A DNA stretch of 64,000 bases. Source: Mytilus galloprovincialis (taxonomy: Eukaryota > Mollusca > Bivalvia > Mytilida > Mytilidae). The stretch's first letter is position 1; every line of letters starts with the position of its first letter. The notes beneath the pieces are model-generated. The model had not been told where the DNA came from and made no database searches. It worked only from the letters and a program-made list of their open reading frames with translations. The position numbers and the translations under genes are program-made. Of the stretch, positions 1 through 10,189 are shown piece by piece. The stretch covers positions 8,273,112 through 8,337,111 of the forward strand of contig NC_134842.1 of assembly GCF_965363235.1 (NCBI RefSeq), read 5' to 3'.

Positions 1-407
1 GATTGACAATGGAAGAAAAACAAAAGATGGATTCTGACTTACGCTCATTTTTATTAATAGGTATTAACAAAATGTTAACGTTGGTATGACAAGCTGGTGT
101 TATCAGATTTTTTTTTCTTAGCACTATATGTGGAAACTTTTATTTATTCTCTTTTAGGTCTACTAGTTTTTAAAAACAAGGAACAGTATGTGTAAAATAT
201 AATTTTACAGATTTGCATTACCAGTGTTAGTGGCTAGCATTACATTAATATTGTGGCATTTAATTGAAAGTAAGTCTTATGTTTTACAAAATGTTGGTTG
301 TGCAATCAAATTGGAGCATGGAACTAACAAAAACAATTCTATGTTTTCTGTACCACTTTGTAGTTGGTTTACGGAGGAGGAACTAGATTTTAAATAATAG
401 AATTGAG
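1..407. other. No recognised feature
   Basis: AT-rich sequence with no long open frame, no repeat that I recognise and no RNA signal. Confidence 0.5.
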
Positions 408-500
408 AATGGAATTGGGGAATGAGCCATCAACCCGACCACAAAGTAGATAACAGCCGAAGGCCACCAGTTGGTCTTCAATGCAGAGAGAAATACCTGC
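408..500 (-). repeat. Dispersed repeat family A, 3' end fragment
   Basis: Reads in reverse as a family also present at 10741-10880 (+) and 19822-20330 (-). The shared end has the GTTGTCTCTTT / TCCCCATTTCCATTCTC type of motif, followed by a block mentioning the same CACCCGGAG stretch. It looks like the 3' end of a non-LTR or SINE-like mussel repeat. The fragment leads directly into the local tandem duplication. Confidence 0.6.
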
Positions 501-1550
501 ACCCGGAGACGTGTTTCAGCTGGTCTAAAAAAAAATGTATACTATTTCAGTGATATTGAATGTCATACTAAACTCCGAAATATATAAAAGAAACTACAAT
601 TAGAAAATTAAAAATTAAATTTAAAAAGCATAGAAACAAAAACAGTTACGCCTGAAATTCTAACAAAACTTTCTCGTTTAATAGTCATGACGATTTGAAT
701 AGAATTAAGTATTATAGGAAATGTTTTTGTTTATGCTACTGGGATATTCTGATTTATACATTGAAATATTTAAGCATCTAATTAGCTTTGTGACAACCCA
801 AATCTCGATATTATAATAGAAGGTTGTAAAAAGTAAGTTTACAAAATTACTGAACTCCCGAGGAAAATTTAAAACGAAAAAAGTCTATCAAATGGCAAAA
901 TCAAAAGCTCAAACACATCAAACGAATAAATTACAACTGTCATTGTACAGGCATTTTTTTTATGTAGAAAATGGTTGATGAACCTGTTTTATTTTGTTTT
1001 TGCTAACTTAACCTCTCATTTGTATGACAGCCGCATCAAATTCCCTTATATTGACACCGATGCGTGAACAAAATAAACAAACCTAATAGGTAAAAATGTC
1101 AAAAATATGGATACAGCAGTCAACATTGTCTTATACTCTAAATCACTATAAAAACAAACAAATATGTAACAAAGAAGCAAAAACAAAAGCGTATAGACAA
1201 ATCACATTTATTAGCAAAAATTAATAACAAGAATGTCCCATAGCACTAATACACAAAGACGGGATGTATAAGTACAGAGCCACGCAATAGGAGCTTTGTC
1301 AGGATGTTTGAATCAATTGAGTTTTATGATTTAAAAAATCTGTCCAAGCAACATTTTTACCAGGATCTTATTCAAATCTCTTGATAATAAAGAAAACAAC
1401 GGTAGCAATTTAAATGCATTAGATACGGATAGAGACAATAAATAATTCTTCTCTGATCAAGGTGACGCTAAAGTCGTATTCCATATTGAAGAGCTGATGA
1501 AACCAAAATTGATTAGGATAAATTTGTTTGAGCTTTAATAGAAAAAAAAA
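468..1550. repeat. Local tandem duplication, copy A (about 1.08 kb)
   Basis: Matches 1571-3040 almost throughout once the 395-bp insertion in copy B is removed. Shared landmarks are the CACCCGGAGACGTG block, the run near AAAAGCTCAAACACATCAAA, and the AGCCACGCAATA block. The copy holds the uninterrupted site CAGTCAA at 1117-1123 that is duplicated around the retrozyme in copy B. Part of it (about 830-1100) also matches 63750-64000 and 23880-23970, so the unit includes a dispersed repeat (family D). No coding frame survives. Confidence 0.85.
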
Positions 1551-2216
1551 TAATTGGATACAGCAGTCAACAGTTGGTCTTCAATGCAGCACGATACCTG
1601 CACCCGGAGACGTGTTACAGCTGGCCTAAAAAAAAATGTATACTATTTCACTGATATTGAATGATACTAAACTCCGAAATATATAAAAGAAACAAAAATT
1701 AGAAAATTAAAAATTAAATTAAAAAAGGATAGAAACAAAAACAGTTACGCCTGAAATTCTAACAAAACGTTCTCGTTAGTGACGACGATTTGAATAGGAT
1801 TTAGTATTATAGAAAATGTTTTTTTTTATGCTACTGGGATATTCTGATTTATAAATTGAAATATTCAAGCATCTTATTAGCTTTGTGACAACCCAAATCT
1901 CGATATTATAATAGAAAGTTGTAAAAAGTAAGGACACAAAATTACTGAACTCCCGAGGAAAATTTAAAACGATAATGGCAAAATCAAAAGCTCAAACACA
2001 TCAAACGAATAAATTACAACTGTCATTGTACAGGCATTTTCTTATGTAGAAAATGTTTGATTGAACCTGTTTTATTTTTTTTTTTTTTTTTTTTGCTAAC
2101 TTAACCTCTCACTTGTATGACAGCCGCATCAAATTCCCGTATATTGACACCGATGCGTGAACACAACAAACAGACCTAATAGGTAAAAATGTCACAAATA
2201 TGGATACAGCAGTCAA

Positions 2217-2611
2217 TAGTTATCAAAGGTACCAGGATTATAATTTAGTACGTCAGACGCGCGTTTCGTCTACATAAGACTCATCAGTGACGCTCATATC
2301 AAAATATTTATAAAGCCAAACAAGTACAAAGTTGAAGAGCATAGAGAATCCAAAATTCCAAAAAGTTGTTCCAAATACGGCTAAGGTAATCTATGCCTGG
2401 GATAAGAAAATCCTTAGTTTTTCGAAAAATTTAAAGTTTTGTAAACAGGAAATTTATAAAAATGACCACATTATTGATATTCATGTCAACACCAAAGTGT
2501 TGACTACTGGGCTGGTCATACCCTCGGGGACGAAACGTCCACTAGTAGTGGCATCGACCCAGTGGTGTAAATAGTTATCAAAGGTACCAGGATTATAATT
2601 TAGTACGCCAG
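2217..2611 (-). mobile_element. Retrozyme-like element, one unit plus 41 nt, with 7-bp target duplication
   Basis: The insertion interrupts copy B of the local duplication and is flanked by CAGTCAA at 2210-2216 and 2612-2618. The same site is present once, uninterrupted, at 1117-1123 in copy A. The element carries terminal direct repeats of about 42 bp. The distance between the two ribozyme cleavage positions is 354 bp, which is one unit. Read on the minus strand, the element starts within about 3 nt of the hammerhead cleavage site and ends 41 nt beyond the next one. Inside is a conserved block with CACTGGGTCGATGCCAC and GTCCCCGAGG motifs shared with the copies at 5566 and 20612. An open frame of 80 codons on the plus strand crosses it but is not a gene. 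Confidence 0.85.
2250..2293 (-). ncRNA. Hammerhead ribozyme (type I, minimal helix III), intact core
   Basis: Read on the minus strand the order is GCGTCA, CTGATGA, GTCT-TATGT-AGAC, GAAA, CGCGCGTC, TGACGT. Stem I is GCGUCA with UGACGU (six pairs, one G-U). The core CUGAUGA and GAAA are complete. Stem II is GUCU/AGAC with a five-base loop. Helix III is at most three pairs (A-U, C-G, G-C) with a two-base loop, so activity would probably need a dimer, as for other metazoan minimal hammerheads. The predicted cut follows GUC (plus-strand GAC at 2256-2258). Confidence 0.88.
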
Positions 2612-3045
2612 ACAGTCAACATTGTCTTATACTTTAAATCACTATAAAACAAACAAATATGTAACAAAGAAGCAAAAACAAAAGCGTATAGACAAATCAC
2701 ATTTATTAGCAAAAATTAAAGACAAGAATGAACCATAGCACAAATACACAAAGACAGGATGTATAAGTACAGAGCCACGCAATAAGAGCTTTGTCAGGAT
2801 GTTTAAATCAATTGAGTTTTATGATTTAAAAAATCTCTCCAAGCAACATTTTTACCAGGATCATAAACAAATCTCTTGATAATAAAGAAAAAACGGTAGC
2901 AATTTTAATGCATCAGATACGGATATAGACAATAAATGATTCTTCTCTGATCAAGCTGACGCTAAAGTCGTATTCCATATTGAAGAGCTGATGCAACCAA
3001 AAATGATTAGGATAAATTTGTTTCAGCTTTATTAGAAAAAAGTGT

Positions 3046-3722
3046 CCATTTTTGTAGAAAAACATTTTAAATTAAAAAGCCTAGTTCATTTATAAATTTG
3101 TAGATAATAGATAATTCAGTATTTAGTCGACTTGTCGTTTTCAAGGGCAACCAGGAAGAAGCAATTTAATGTACAAAAATCATAGATATCAATAATGAAA
3201 TGACTTTTGTTCAAGTTAATGTGATATTATTTCGAGTATTAAGTTGACGAAACTATAATAACTGTGTTATAATCAAGGTTAAAGCAATTGTTACATGACA
3301 TCACATGCAAATTTATAATTGAGGGAAGACTTGCAATAATTGGAGACGTCATTCTGTGATAACTTCTGAATTTTGGAACAGGAATATTAAAGAGGCATTT
3401 CATACGAGATATAGGGAAAATAAATCAATGTTAAAATGAAACAGTGAAATAAGTGTTCGCTTTTAGCAGACAATTTGGTTGAATAATGTCCAAATAATCC
3501 AAGAAAATAAGTTGCAAGAAAAGAATTTGACCTCATCAAACCTTGTTCATATGACCTTCACTGTAACCACTCAGCTTGAGATAGATTACGCATGTTTCCT
3601 GAAATTAAAAGAAAAATAAATTACAATTGAAAGTGAAACAATGATACAAAAAAGTTTGGTTCATTGATTCGATCATTCTCATACAAATTGAAACGAAAAA
3701 GAATATTTACATCAGTTACACA
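3046..3722. repeat. Segmental duplicate of 25990-26580
   Basis: Collinear with 25990-26580: shared blocks include CGACTTGTCG, ATAATTGGAGACGTCATTCTG and AGAGGCATT. It lies 6 kb upstream of BPI-like copy 1, and its partner lies 10 kb upstream of copy 2, so it probably travelled with the gene duplication. The similarity runs to an ATG in both copies (3723 and 26582). Confidence 0.75.
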
Positions 3723-4058
3723 ATGGAATCAAACAGACATAGAAGACTCCATTTCCACGTGGTCGTTATCTTTCTTGTGTCAAACTGTTTGCCATACCAA
3801 TCTTTCATGTTTTTTTTTATAGAATCAGAAATAATTCATGTTCGGATCAGCAAAGAACATTCGTTTCATTTTGAGAATTCTTACGTTTTATGTTGCACTA
3901 TAACGAGTAAATCGATTTTCATACTTTATATACTATTTTACGCGTCATTTGCTTTTCATCAAGATGCATATTTGACAATTTTGTTAAATATAAATTGTAA
4001 GACTATTTGTTGTATAATTCCGAATTCTTTGTGTTTTCTATCGAAGATATCTGTATGA
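3723..4058 (+). CDS. Hypothetical open frame starting with a signal-like peptide; doubtful
   Basis: An open frame of 111 codons begins MESNRHRRLHFH followed by a hydrophobic stretch resembling a signal peptide. The start and about 25 bases after it are preserved in the duplicate at 26582, but there the frame stops after about 24 codons. After the first 30 residues the translation is AT-driven and rich in Phe, Ile and Cys, like translated noncoding DNA. A first exon of an unrecognised gene is possible. No domain was recognised. Confidence 0.15.
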   Translation: MESNRHRRLHFHVVVIFLVSNCLPYQSFMFFFIESEIIHVRISKEHSFHFENSYVLCCTITSKSIFILYILFYASFAFHQDAYLTILLNINCKTICCIIPNSLCFLSKISV

Positions 4059-5274
4059 AACTGAGGTATAGAATATGCTGCACTGATTTTTAATGTCAGA
4101 TTTATTTTCTATAAACGCGTTTAAGTGCAAAGTCAAACTGTATTGCCTGTATCTCCTGCTTTATCGTTATCATTCGGAATGTTTGCTTTCATAGGACCAC
4201 AAAATACTTAATAGACGACCATAGAGAGGTAGAACATAACCAGAGATTCGTCAAATTTTTCTCTGACTGAGTGTGGGTGTGTACTATTGTTAGTTCCGCA
4301 AAAACATGACTTATTATGATTTATGACAAAAGCCTAGGAAAGCAACAAGCTAAGCTTTTAGAAATATAAGAGTTATTCTATATGTATCAAACTCCTCACG
4401 AATTATTCTTCTCCACACTATTTTGAATTAGTTACGAACAGAATGTATTCAGTGTATAATGTTATATACTTACATCTACTTCTGTTAAATAGAAATAAAA
4501 ATTCTTGAAAAAATATTGAGTATTATTACCTGCAAATATGTGCATCAAAAAAAATTTCAATAATATTTCAAAGTATATTGGACACATATAGTAGGTGTCT
4601 CTATAAATTAAAAAAAGAAAACGTAAACTCATACAAAAAAAATCTATGACCATTAAATAACACCAGTCGTTTAGACCGCACGAAAATCGTGTTACATTTC
4701 AAATAACGTATTTTGTTCTACTAATTGTCATTTACACAATTAATTTACCCATAAACATTTACAAGTTCGGAAATTTAAGTGAAGAAGTAAATGCACATGT
4801 CTGTTAACGTCCGAATTTTGCATTATAAATAAAAACATTGCACTAATATTGTAAATCTTATTTGTGCAGATTTCAATACATTGACAAAAAGTACATGTAC
4901 TAATACGTTAAAGCCTGACATTGTGATATATACAAGACAGGAAATCAAAATATAAAGTATCATTATACAACGATTGTGCAAAGACATTACATTAGTTGAA
5001 TATGAAGTTACTAGAATGTATTCAGTTTTTGATATTATAATTGAAATTTAAAAGGTTTTTTATAATCTTGTCAATTAGTTGAGCAAATAGTTATCAAATT
5101 TACCAAATAACTAGATATCCGTGTCGGGATTTTGTGTTGAGATTATTAAAGCCGTAATTGTTTTCTTTGGCAACATTACGTATTCCTGTACTGGTATAAA
5201 TAACCGTCAATGGTCAATGGCTAGGTTTAGTAAAGCTTCGTCTATGTTACATTATTCTCTTTTTTTTTATAACA
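4059..5274. other. No recognised feature
   Basis: AT-rich DNA without a supported gene. No clear repeat was found except short shared words. Confidence 0.45.
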
Positions 5275-5560
5275 GAATGCCATGTTATCATATTTAATCC
5301 AAAGTTACCAAGCAAGGAACATGGCAGTTGTTATCCTATACACGTTATAGTTTGTTTCTGTGTGTGGTGCATTTTCGTTTTAGTGTTTTTGTTGCACTTT
5401 AGTGTTTCGTTTGTTTTGTTGTTTTCCTCTTATAGTTGATGTGTTTACCTCAGTTTTAGTTACAAACCGGATTTATTTTCTCTCAATCGATTTATGACTT
5501 TCGAATAGCGGTATGCTACTGTTGTCTTTATTTATTAAAGTTGTATCACTTCGGTACTTA
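5275..5560 (+). repeat. Dispersed repeat family B
   Basis: Shares an ordered set of motifs (TTGTTGTTTTCCTC, TGATGTGTTTACCTC, CTCTCAATCGAT, CTACTGTTGTCTTTAT) with 14120-14290, 45170-45435 and 60600-60730 on + and 20385-20530, 25270-25580, 33705-34205 and 59800-60010 on -. It looks like the 3' part of a retroelement-derived repeat. Confidence 0.7.
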
Positions 5561-5751
5561 CATCATTTAACAAACTTTACAAAAAAATTGTCCGTTTATA
5601 GATTTTGAAATTATTAAGAAACTAAGGTTTCAACTCCCTCAGGCAAAGCTGGCTTTAGATGAATTTGGCAATTTTTTTTGGGGTATTTGTTACATATAGC
5701 TCTTCAACAGTTTCGGTACATATGCATCGGATTTCAAATGTTTGGCTTTGA

Positions 5752-5793
5752 GCGTTCCTGATGAAGATAAATCCAGAAAAGCGCTTCGGACGC
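5752..5793 (+). ncRNA. Hammerhead ribozyme motif, family 2, upstream copy
   Basis: The order is GCGTTC, CTGATGA, an 11-base stem II region, GAAA, AGCGCTTC, GGACGC. Stem I pairs GCGUUC with GGACGC. In helix III the second pair is A-U (A15.2 with U16.2) where family 1 has C-G, which is a compensatory change supporting the fold. The predicted cut follows C5787. Weak point: the base pair closing stem II next to the core looks like A-A, so cleavage may be poor. Confidence 0.65.
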
Positions 5794-6005
5794 AATAAAT
5801 TATTAAACGTGTTGTTTTCAATTTTTTTTTACATCACTGGATCGATACCTCTGCGGGTGGACTATCAGTCCCCGAGGGCATCATCAGCTCAGTAGTCAGT
5901 ACTTTGGTGCTGACATGATTAAACAAACTTTACTAAAATTGTCCGTGTATAGATTTTGAAATTATTAAGAAACTAAGGTTTTAACTCCCTCAGGCAAAGT
6001 TGGCT

Positions 6006-6624
6006 TTGCACATTGCACAAGGTCATGTTTTTCTCTGACTGTTTATGACGTCTTTACACTAAATCCATTGGATGTTGGATTTGTACGGTTTGATTGTTTA
6101 GTCTTAGATGCATGATTTTTAATCAGTTGTTAATGACTTTGAATTAGCTGTCATATAACTGCGAGTACTCTCAGATCTGTTCCTACTGTCTTATTGTTGT
6201 CGGGATGTATAAGTACCCGGTCACCTCTATTTGTATTTTTGTCAATTTGCCTTTCCAACTGATTTTTATAGTTTGTTCTTATGTTATACTGTTAGGGGGA
6301 GGGTTGTGATCCCGCTAACATGTTTAACCCCGCCACATTATTTATGTATGTGCCTGTCCAAAGTCAGGTGCGTATAATGCAGTGGTTGTCAGTTTACATA
6401 TTTGTTTTCCATTCTTTTTTTTATATAAATAAGACCGTTAGTTTTCTCGTTTAAATTGTTTTACATTGTCATATCGGGGCCTTTTATAGCTGACTATGCG
6501 GTATGAGCTTTGCTTATTGTTGAAGGCCGTACGGTGAACTATAATTGTTAATGTATGTGTCATTTTGGTCTCTTGTGGACAGTTGTCTCATTGGCAATCA
6601 TACCTCATCTTCTTTTTTATATTT
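6006..6624 (+). repeat. Dispersed repeat family C, nested in the retrozyme dimer
   Basis: About 619 bp, matching 27750-28398 along its length. It starts near GCACAAGGTCATGTTTTTC and ends in TGTCTCATTGGCAATCATACC followed by a T/A-rich tail. It splits the word GGCTTTAGATGAATTTGGC of the retrozyme unit, with TTT on both sides as a possible short target duplication. Related ends occur at 38150-38345 (+), 27148-27260 (-) and 52895-53010 (-). It is probably a non-LTR or SINE-like retroelement. Open frames through it are not genes. Confidence 0.75.
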
Positions 6625-6714
6625 AGGTGAATTTGGCAATTTATTTTTGCTATTGTTCACATATAGCTCTTTAACGGTTTCGGTACTTACACATCTTCGG
6701 ATGTGTGGCTTTGA

Positions 6715-6756
6715 GCGTTCCCGATGAAGGTAAATCCAGAAAAGTGCTTCGGACGC
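6715..6756 (+). ncRNA. Hammerhead ribozyme relic, family 2, downstream copy (core mutated)
   Basis: Same order as the motif at 5752-5793, but the core reads CCGATGA instead of CTGATGA. The changed U is an invariant core base, so this copy should not cleave. Stem I (GCGUUC/GGACGC) and the A-U helix III pairs are kept. Confidence 0.65.
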
Positions 6757-6793
6757 AAGAAATTATGAAACGTGTTGTTTTCAATTTTTTGTA

Positions 6794-7744
6794 TAACATT
6801 ATACATTCCAATAAACATATAAAACATTACATATAACATAAAACATTGCATATAATATATAACATTGGAATACATATAAAACATATTGTATATTAAAACT
6901 AACTGTAAAATATCAGAGCTTAAATACTAAATCAAATGCAAGCGTCAATAAACAAGTTATAAAACTGATCATTATCTTTCACTGCATTACAATTTATTTC
7001 GAAGGTTTGGATATAAAGGACCTAAAGTAGATACTTTTTTTAATTTCATTTTTTTACACATAAAACATGATCTTTCACGTATATTATATCATTGGTTTAT
7101 TCTCATATGGTCCTGTTTCTATCTTAAGTGACACAACGGCCCATTTGAATTTTGCAAATAGCACGTCTAGATTGAATGATATATATTCAAATATTACCCT
7201 GTACAATAGTGTGATTTTTATAGCTTATAAGTACGAAGCTTGTTACTATTACTCTGTAACAAAACATTCTTCAATGATTTTATCAAATAAAACATTTTCA
7301 AGTTGTAGAACAATTTTCTTATTCAGCACACTACTAATACTAGTATACAATTCAAAATTTTAATGCAATTTGTATGTAACATTTTTTTTCATTGGCTAAA
7401 AGTTGCCGTCAAATCCACAGTTGACCAGGCGTAACTAGGGGAGGAACAACCATTGTGAAATGATTGAATCAACAGATGTTCGATTACTACTATATAATCG
7501 ACAATAAAACAACACCTACCTCGAATTCGCCGTTTTAATGTTATTTTATTCGAATTTGAAGCGTACAGGTAACGTAATAACCTCTAGTTTGTAAGTTTTC
7601 ATTTATATGACGTCACGTTTACCCATGACGTCTCTGCGCCAAAATCATTCATAAAGTTTCGCGGATTTTTTTTTTATTTGTCAAATTTAGACATTTTTCC
7701 AAGTTTTATTGTATTATTTTTTTTTTTTGAAATGCATTAGAATC
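6794..7744. other. AT-rich stretch, no supported gene
   Basis: Contains an irregular run of ATATAAAACAT-like words (6800-6890). An open frame at 7067-7363 (98 codons) has no recognised domain and AT-driven composition, so I do not call it a gene. Confidence 0.5.
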
Positions 7745-7909
7745 GGAATAACAGTACTGTAGTTGAAGAGTTGCCACCGTCAATTTTGATTTGACGGTCG
7801 TAAATCTCCGTTTTACTGTCTCCGCTACGCGTTGCCAGTAAAACTGCATTTGCGACCGTCAAATCTACAATTGACGGTGGCAACTCTTCAACTACAGTAC
7901 TGTTATTCC
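7745..7909. mobile_element. Fold-back MITE of 165 bp with about 56-bp inverted arms
   Basis: The left arm starts GGAATAACAGTACTGTAG and the right arm ends CTACAGTACTGTTATTCC. The arms are almost perfect reverse complements over 56-57 bases, differing near CAATTTTGATTTGACGG, and the centre also self-pairs (CGTTTTACTG / CAGTAAAACTG). I could not fix a clear target duplication. Confidence 0.8.
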
Positions 7910-8344
7910 TTATTACAATCTATATGTTTGCTCATGACCCTATTATACCAGTTTTTATTATTAACAGCATTTTTATGTGAGCATTTGAAAAACTTTATGA
8001 TTTTTTCTGTCATTGTTTATGACAATACATCTTGCATAGTGTCAAAAGACACATGTCTATTTTTTTTACACTAGGTGATCTCATTTGTAATCAGTAATTG
8101 TAATTTAATAAATTATATTATATAAGCAGAGCAATTGTTTTTAGATAAATTACTTTCATGAGTTTGTAATGTAATTTAACCTCATTTACGGACCAAAAAC
8201 TGCTTAAACGTAGACCATTTGTCGATAATAATCTAAATGTATCAATGGAACTGATCTGGTATTGCAGGTTTTAAAACGACAGATTAGAAATATAGGAGAA
8301 TTTTTGACGACAACTAGAAACAAATAAATTCGGGTTAAATGAGT
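7910..8344. other. No recognised feature
   Basis: AT-rich DNA. Nothing identifiable apart from the flank of the preceding hairpin. Confidence 0.45.
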
Positions 8345-8637
8345 GAACTCATCATAGATCTGAGGATTTCAATTTAGAACTGAACGTCTGATGCGCGTTA
8401 GTTCTAATAAGACTCACGAATGACGATCAAATAACTTAAACATTAATGGACAAAGAAAGAACGAAATTGAAGAGCATTGCTACCAAATGTGCTCATAATT
8501 CTTTCGTAAAACAGCCAATAGTACCAATTCCAGAAGTAGAAAAAAACTCAGTTTTTAAAGCTCCATTTTTTTTTAAAGTTATTACTTTGTTATGACCAAA
8601 TCAATGATAATTCATGTCTACACAGAAGTGCTTACTA
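8345..8637 (-). mobile_element. Decayed retrozyme-like relic
   Basis: Shares the order CATCATAGAT, GATGCGCGTTAG, TAAGACTCA, GACGATCAAA, TTGAAGAGCATTG and TCATGTCTACAC with the family 1 element, but with many substitutions. The hammerhead core is destroyed. It runs straight into a Penelope-like tail at 8639. Confidence 0.55.
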
Positions 8638-8638
8638 C

Positions 8639-8870
8639 TACACGGGTGCCGCATGTGGAGCAGGATCTGCTTACCCGTCCGGAGCACCTGAGATCACCCC
8701 TAGTTTTTGTTGGGGTTCGTGTTGCTTATTCTTTAGTTTTCAGTGTAGTGTCATGTGTACTATTGTTTGTCTGTTTGTCTTTTTCATTTTTAGCCATGGC
8801 CTTGTCAGGGTTTTTTTTTTCTATTAATGAGTTTGACTGTCACTCTGGTATCTTTCGTTCATCTTTTAAA
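8639..8870 (+). mobile_element. Penelope-like element 3' tail
   Basis: Begins CACGGGTGCCGCATGTGGAG, continues through GAGATCACCCCTAGTTTTTG and ends near GGTATCTTTCGTTC. The same tail directly follows the reverse transcriptase remains at 19206-19560 (-) and 31600-31830 (-), which ties it to that element. Confidence 0.75.
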
Positions 8871-9152
8871 ACCTTGAAAATAGAATTGAAAGGAAATTTC
8901 CAACTGTAAAATTTTCCATCTCGATGATTTGCCATAAATTACCAAGAAAGTTGTCAAATGTTTTGGCAAAACTTCCATTATGATTAAATGCTTTGAATCC
9001 AAAAGGTGTTAATTCTACGAATTCCAAGTAAAATTAATACTTCCTCATTTTCCAATAAATTCCAAATTTTTGAAGAACATAACAACAACAGCTGTTTATT
9101 TTTGGAATCCATACGACCATATTAATCGATAACAATCATTACCAATAAATAG

Positions 9153-9159
9153 TATAAAA
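9153..9159 (+). promoter_or_regulatory. TATA box of BPI-like copy 1
   Basis: TATAAAA lies 61 bp upstream of the ATG. The same box, TATAAAATAA, is 62 bp upstream of the ATG in copy 3. About 100 bp further upstream both copies share a TCATTTTCCAA.AAATT block (9046-9064 here, about 54973-54992 in copy 3). Confidence 0.55.
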
Positions 9160-9354
9160 TAAGTTCTAATTTATTTGAACTGTTATACATTTTCAAAAGG
9201 TGGCGAAGCAATCATGCAGTGTAAAATTACACTTTCACTGATTTGTTTGTTTTTGGTAATACTTCCAAATGTATATCCTAGGAGAATCACATGGAAGCAA
9301 ATTAAAAAAGGTCAGTTAAAACCATGCTTTAATAACATAGTTCAAAAATATCAA

Positions 9355-9455
9355 TGAAAGAGGGACGAAAGATTTCAGAGGGACAGTCAAGCTAATAGAT
9401 AAATAAATTGACAACGCCATGACTAAAAATAAAAAGGCAAGGTGAAAAGTAATAG
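9355..9455 (-). mobile_element. Penelope-like tail fragment in intron 1 of copy 1
   Basis: Reverse-strand match to the tail family (GAGGGACGAAAGAT, AGAGGGACAGTCAAGCT, GACAACGCCATG). No equivalent was seen in intron 1 of the other copies, so it inserted after the duplication. Confidence 0.65.
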
Positions 9456-10189
9456 ATTTAGAACACGCAATAATGTTTTATTGAATAACGTATTTGAAAA
9501 AAATGAAATTATTTTTGTTTTATTATTCATACTTTTAACTTCATTAAAGTGTCAATTACATGTTGATCTATACAAGCACATCATGTTGGCTATCAGCTTT
9601 TTGTGTTGACAACGGAAACTAAATGTTCAACTCATAAAATCAAGTTTTATCTGTGCCAAGCATATGTCTAAATAAGGACGTTAATCGATCAATTATATGT
9701 TATGTATTCTATTATACTTCAAATCAAGCCAATGTATACATGTAAAAAGTCTCCGTGAAATATAAAGTATTTCAATTTGAATCGATTTGGTAGTATCGGA
9801 CTTTCATTATTCGTTCTTTCGTGTGCATAAAATATATTTATGTTTCTATTACAGCCACTAGAATTTGGAAAGCAATTTCAGGCAAAGACCTTTCCAGTCG
9901 CCTACAGATAAAAGATATAAATATGAAAGGAGGATCGTATGTTAAAAAGTAAGATGGTACTAACGTATATTTTCTGATTTAAATAAATACTTGGAGCAAT
10001 GAAATCAAAAAGAAAATAAAAAAAACCCAAGTGGACATACATCTGGCTTTAAGTATAAATTTGTTTTGTTATCTATATAGATAAAAAAAAAATTGCTTCA
10101 TTGCCTTTCAACCTTTCACACGTCTTTTTTATAATTCCAATAACGTCATATATCTGATCAATTTTAAATCTTTTTCTTTCAATTCTTTT

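Larger units (their letters stand above)
1571..3040. repeat. Local tandem duplication, copy B, interrupted by a retrozyme
   Basis: Second copy of the 468-1550 block, in direct orientation, about 20 bp after the first. It is longer because of the insertion at 2217-2611. A poly-T run of about 18 at 2077-2094 is expanded relative to copy A. No coding frame survives. Confidence 0.85.
5566..6793 (+). mobile_element. Retrozyme-like dimer (family 2), split by a nested repeat
   Basis: A partial unit (5566-5787) is followed by a full unit that carries a second ribozyme at 6715-6756. Without the 6006-6624 insertion the two ribozymes are about 344 bp apart. The body shows the same layout as the family 1 element read on its minus strand: CACTGGATCGATACC, GTCCCCGAGGGC, CTCAGTAGTCAG, CTAAGG, GCTCTTCAAC, TTTGGCTTT, then the ribozyme. 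The two families are therefore homologous non-autonomous elements. No protein frame is present. Confidence 0.78.

Noticed and set aside
3723..4058. Secreted protein gene starting with a signal-like peptide
   Set aside because: The duplicate at 26582 stops after about 24 codons and the rest looks like translated AT-rich DNA; kept only as a low-confidence entry.
5830..5917. First read as an inverted fragment of the 2.2 kb repeat inserted in another repeat
   Set aside because: It is collinear with the retrozyme unit read on the opposite strand; the 5.6 kb element is simply in + orientation while the 2.2 kb one is in -.
8892..8901. GGAAATTTCC, a Rel/NF-kB-like site upstream of BPI-like copy 1
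   Set aside because: It fits the loose consensus, but it lies at the edge of a Penelope-like tail, 313 bp from the ATG, and was not found before copy 3.
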